Shown: one piece after another, positions 5,257 to 5,471 of the stretch
Layout: each line of letters begins with the position of its first letter
How positions within the stretch are numbered: position 1 is the stretch's first letter
Assembly: GCA_964604145.1 (NCBI GenBank)
Contig: CAZRXS010000084.1
Coordinates: 1-5,471 of the forward strand
Source of the DNA: Gudongella sp964604145
GTDB lineage: Bacteria; Bacillota; Clostridia; Tissierellales; Tissierellaceae
Length of the DNA: 5,471 bases
Direction of reading: 5' to 3'
Made by a program: the position numbers and the translations under genes
The notes under the pieces: model-generated
Databases searched by the model: none
Seen by the model: only the letters and a program-made list of their open reading frames with translations
Told to the model about the DNA's origin: nothing

Positions 5257-5471
5257 ATGGTTAAATTCATCCTAGGAGAAAAAGGTTCAGGCAAGACAAA
5301 GTGGTTAATCGACAATGCTAACAAAGACATGAAAGAGGGTAATGGGAATATTGCATTTGTCGATGTTGATGACGATCATATTTTTAATTTAGATTACAAT
5401 GTCAGATTAATTAATGCCATGGAATTCAATGTGCTAAATGTGCAGTCTTTCTATGGCTTTTTATGTGGGAT
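5257..5471 (+). CDS. P-loop ATP-binding protein, 3' end cut off by window edge
   Basis: The first 71 codons of a gene that runs out of the window. The ATG is preceded at six bases by AGGTGG (5245-5250). The protein opens with a Walker A motif at once after the first strand: MVKFILGEKGSGKTKWL, G-x-x-G-x-G-K-T at residues 7-14. This is followed by a second strand, NIAFVDVDDDHIF (about 32-44), and DYNVRLINAMEF. I recognise the pattern as a conserved clostridial hypothetical ATP-binding protein sometimes labelled PilT-like, but there is no evidence of type IV pilus genes here and the Walker B region is outside the window. It lies 40 bases after ytqA with no terminator between them, so it may be in the same transcript. 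Function unknown. Confidence 0.85.
   Translation, partial: MVKFILGEKGSGKTKWLIDNANKDMKEGNGNIAFVDVDDDHIFNLDYNVRLINAMEFNVLNVQSFYGFLCG

Overview
The window is strongly AT-rich (roughly 70% A+T by eye). All genes lie on the + strand, they are tightly packed with good Shine-Dalgarno sites, and several have TTG starts. The gene content is a LrgA/LrgB pair, MsrA, a DUF1292 protein, a Cof-type HAD phosphatase, a TIGR01212/YtqA radical SAM enzyme and a P-loop protein of a type I associate with clostridial genomes. Together this points to a low-GC Firmicute of the Clostridia/Tissierellia kind. A run of exactly 100 N shows that this is a draft scaffold.

Layout. Bases 1-267 hold the 3' part of an lrgA/cidA-like gene. 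It overlaps lrgB (264-953) by four bases, and msrA (975-1451) follows after a 21-base gap, so these three look like one transcription unit (membrane transporter or holin-like pair plus methionine sulfoxide repair). Next is a beta-class, probably N6-adenine, DNA methyltransferase (1501-2814) with an unassigned C-terminal domain of about 110 residues. No restriction enzyme is visible. The sequence after it is cut by the N run (2826-2925).

Beyond the gap are a candidate promoter, a small acidic DUF1292 protein with a His-Asp tail at its N-terminus (3013-3339), and a credible intrinsic terminator (3350-3384). A second unit then starts: a HAD phosphatase (best start TTG 3415), a YtqA-like radical SAM protein (best start TTG 4263) and the first 71 codons of a P-loop ATP-binding protein (from 5257), which runs off the window.

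The main points for a second look are as follows. (1) The two sides of the N run share an exact 9-base suffix/prefix overlap, so the gap may be artificial. (2) The methyltransferase is solitary and compact, with an unexplained C-terminal domain. (3) A terminator hairpin directly precedes, and may share bases with, the promoter of the HAD unit. (4) A GATCAT microsatellite encodes the His-Asp tract. No RNA gene, CRISPR array, insertion sequence or prophage signal was seen, and no gene-free stretch exceeds 300 bases. I did not find a clearly new multi-gene system; the methyltransferase is the only plausible entry point to one.
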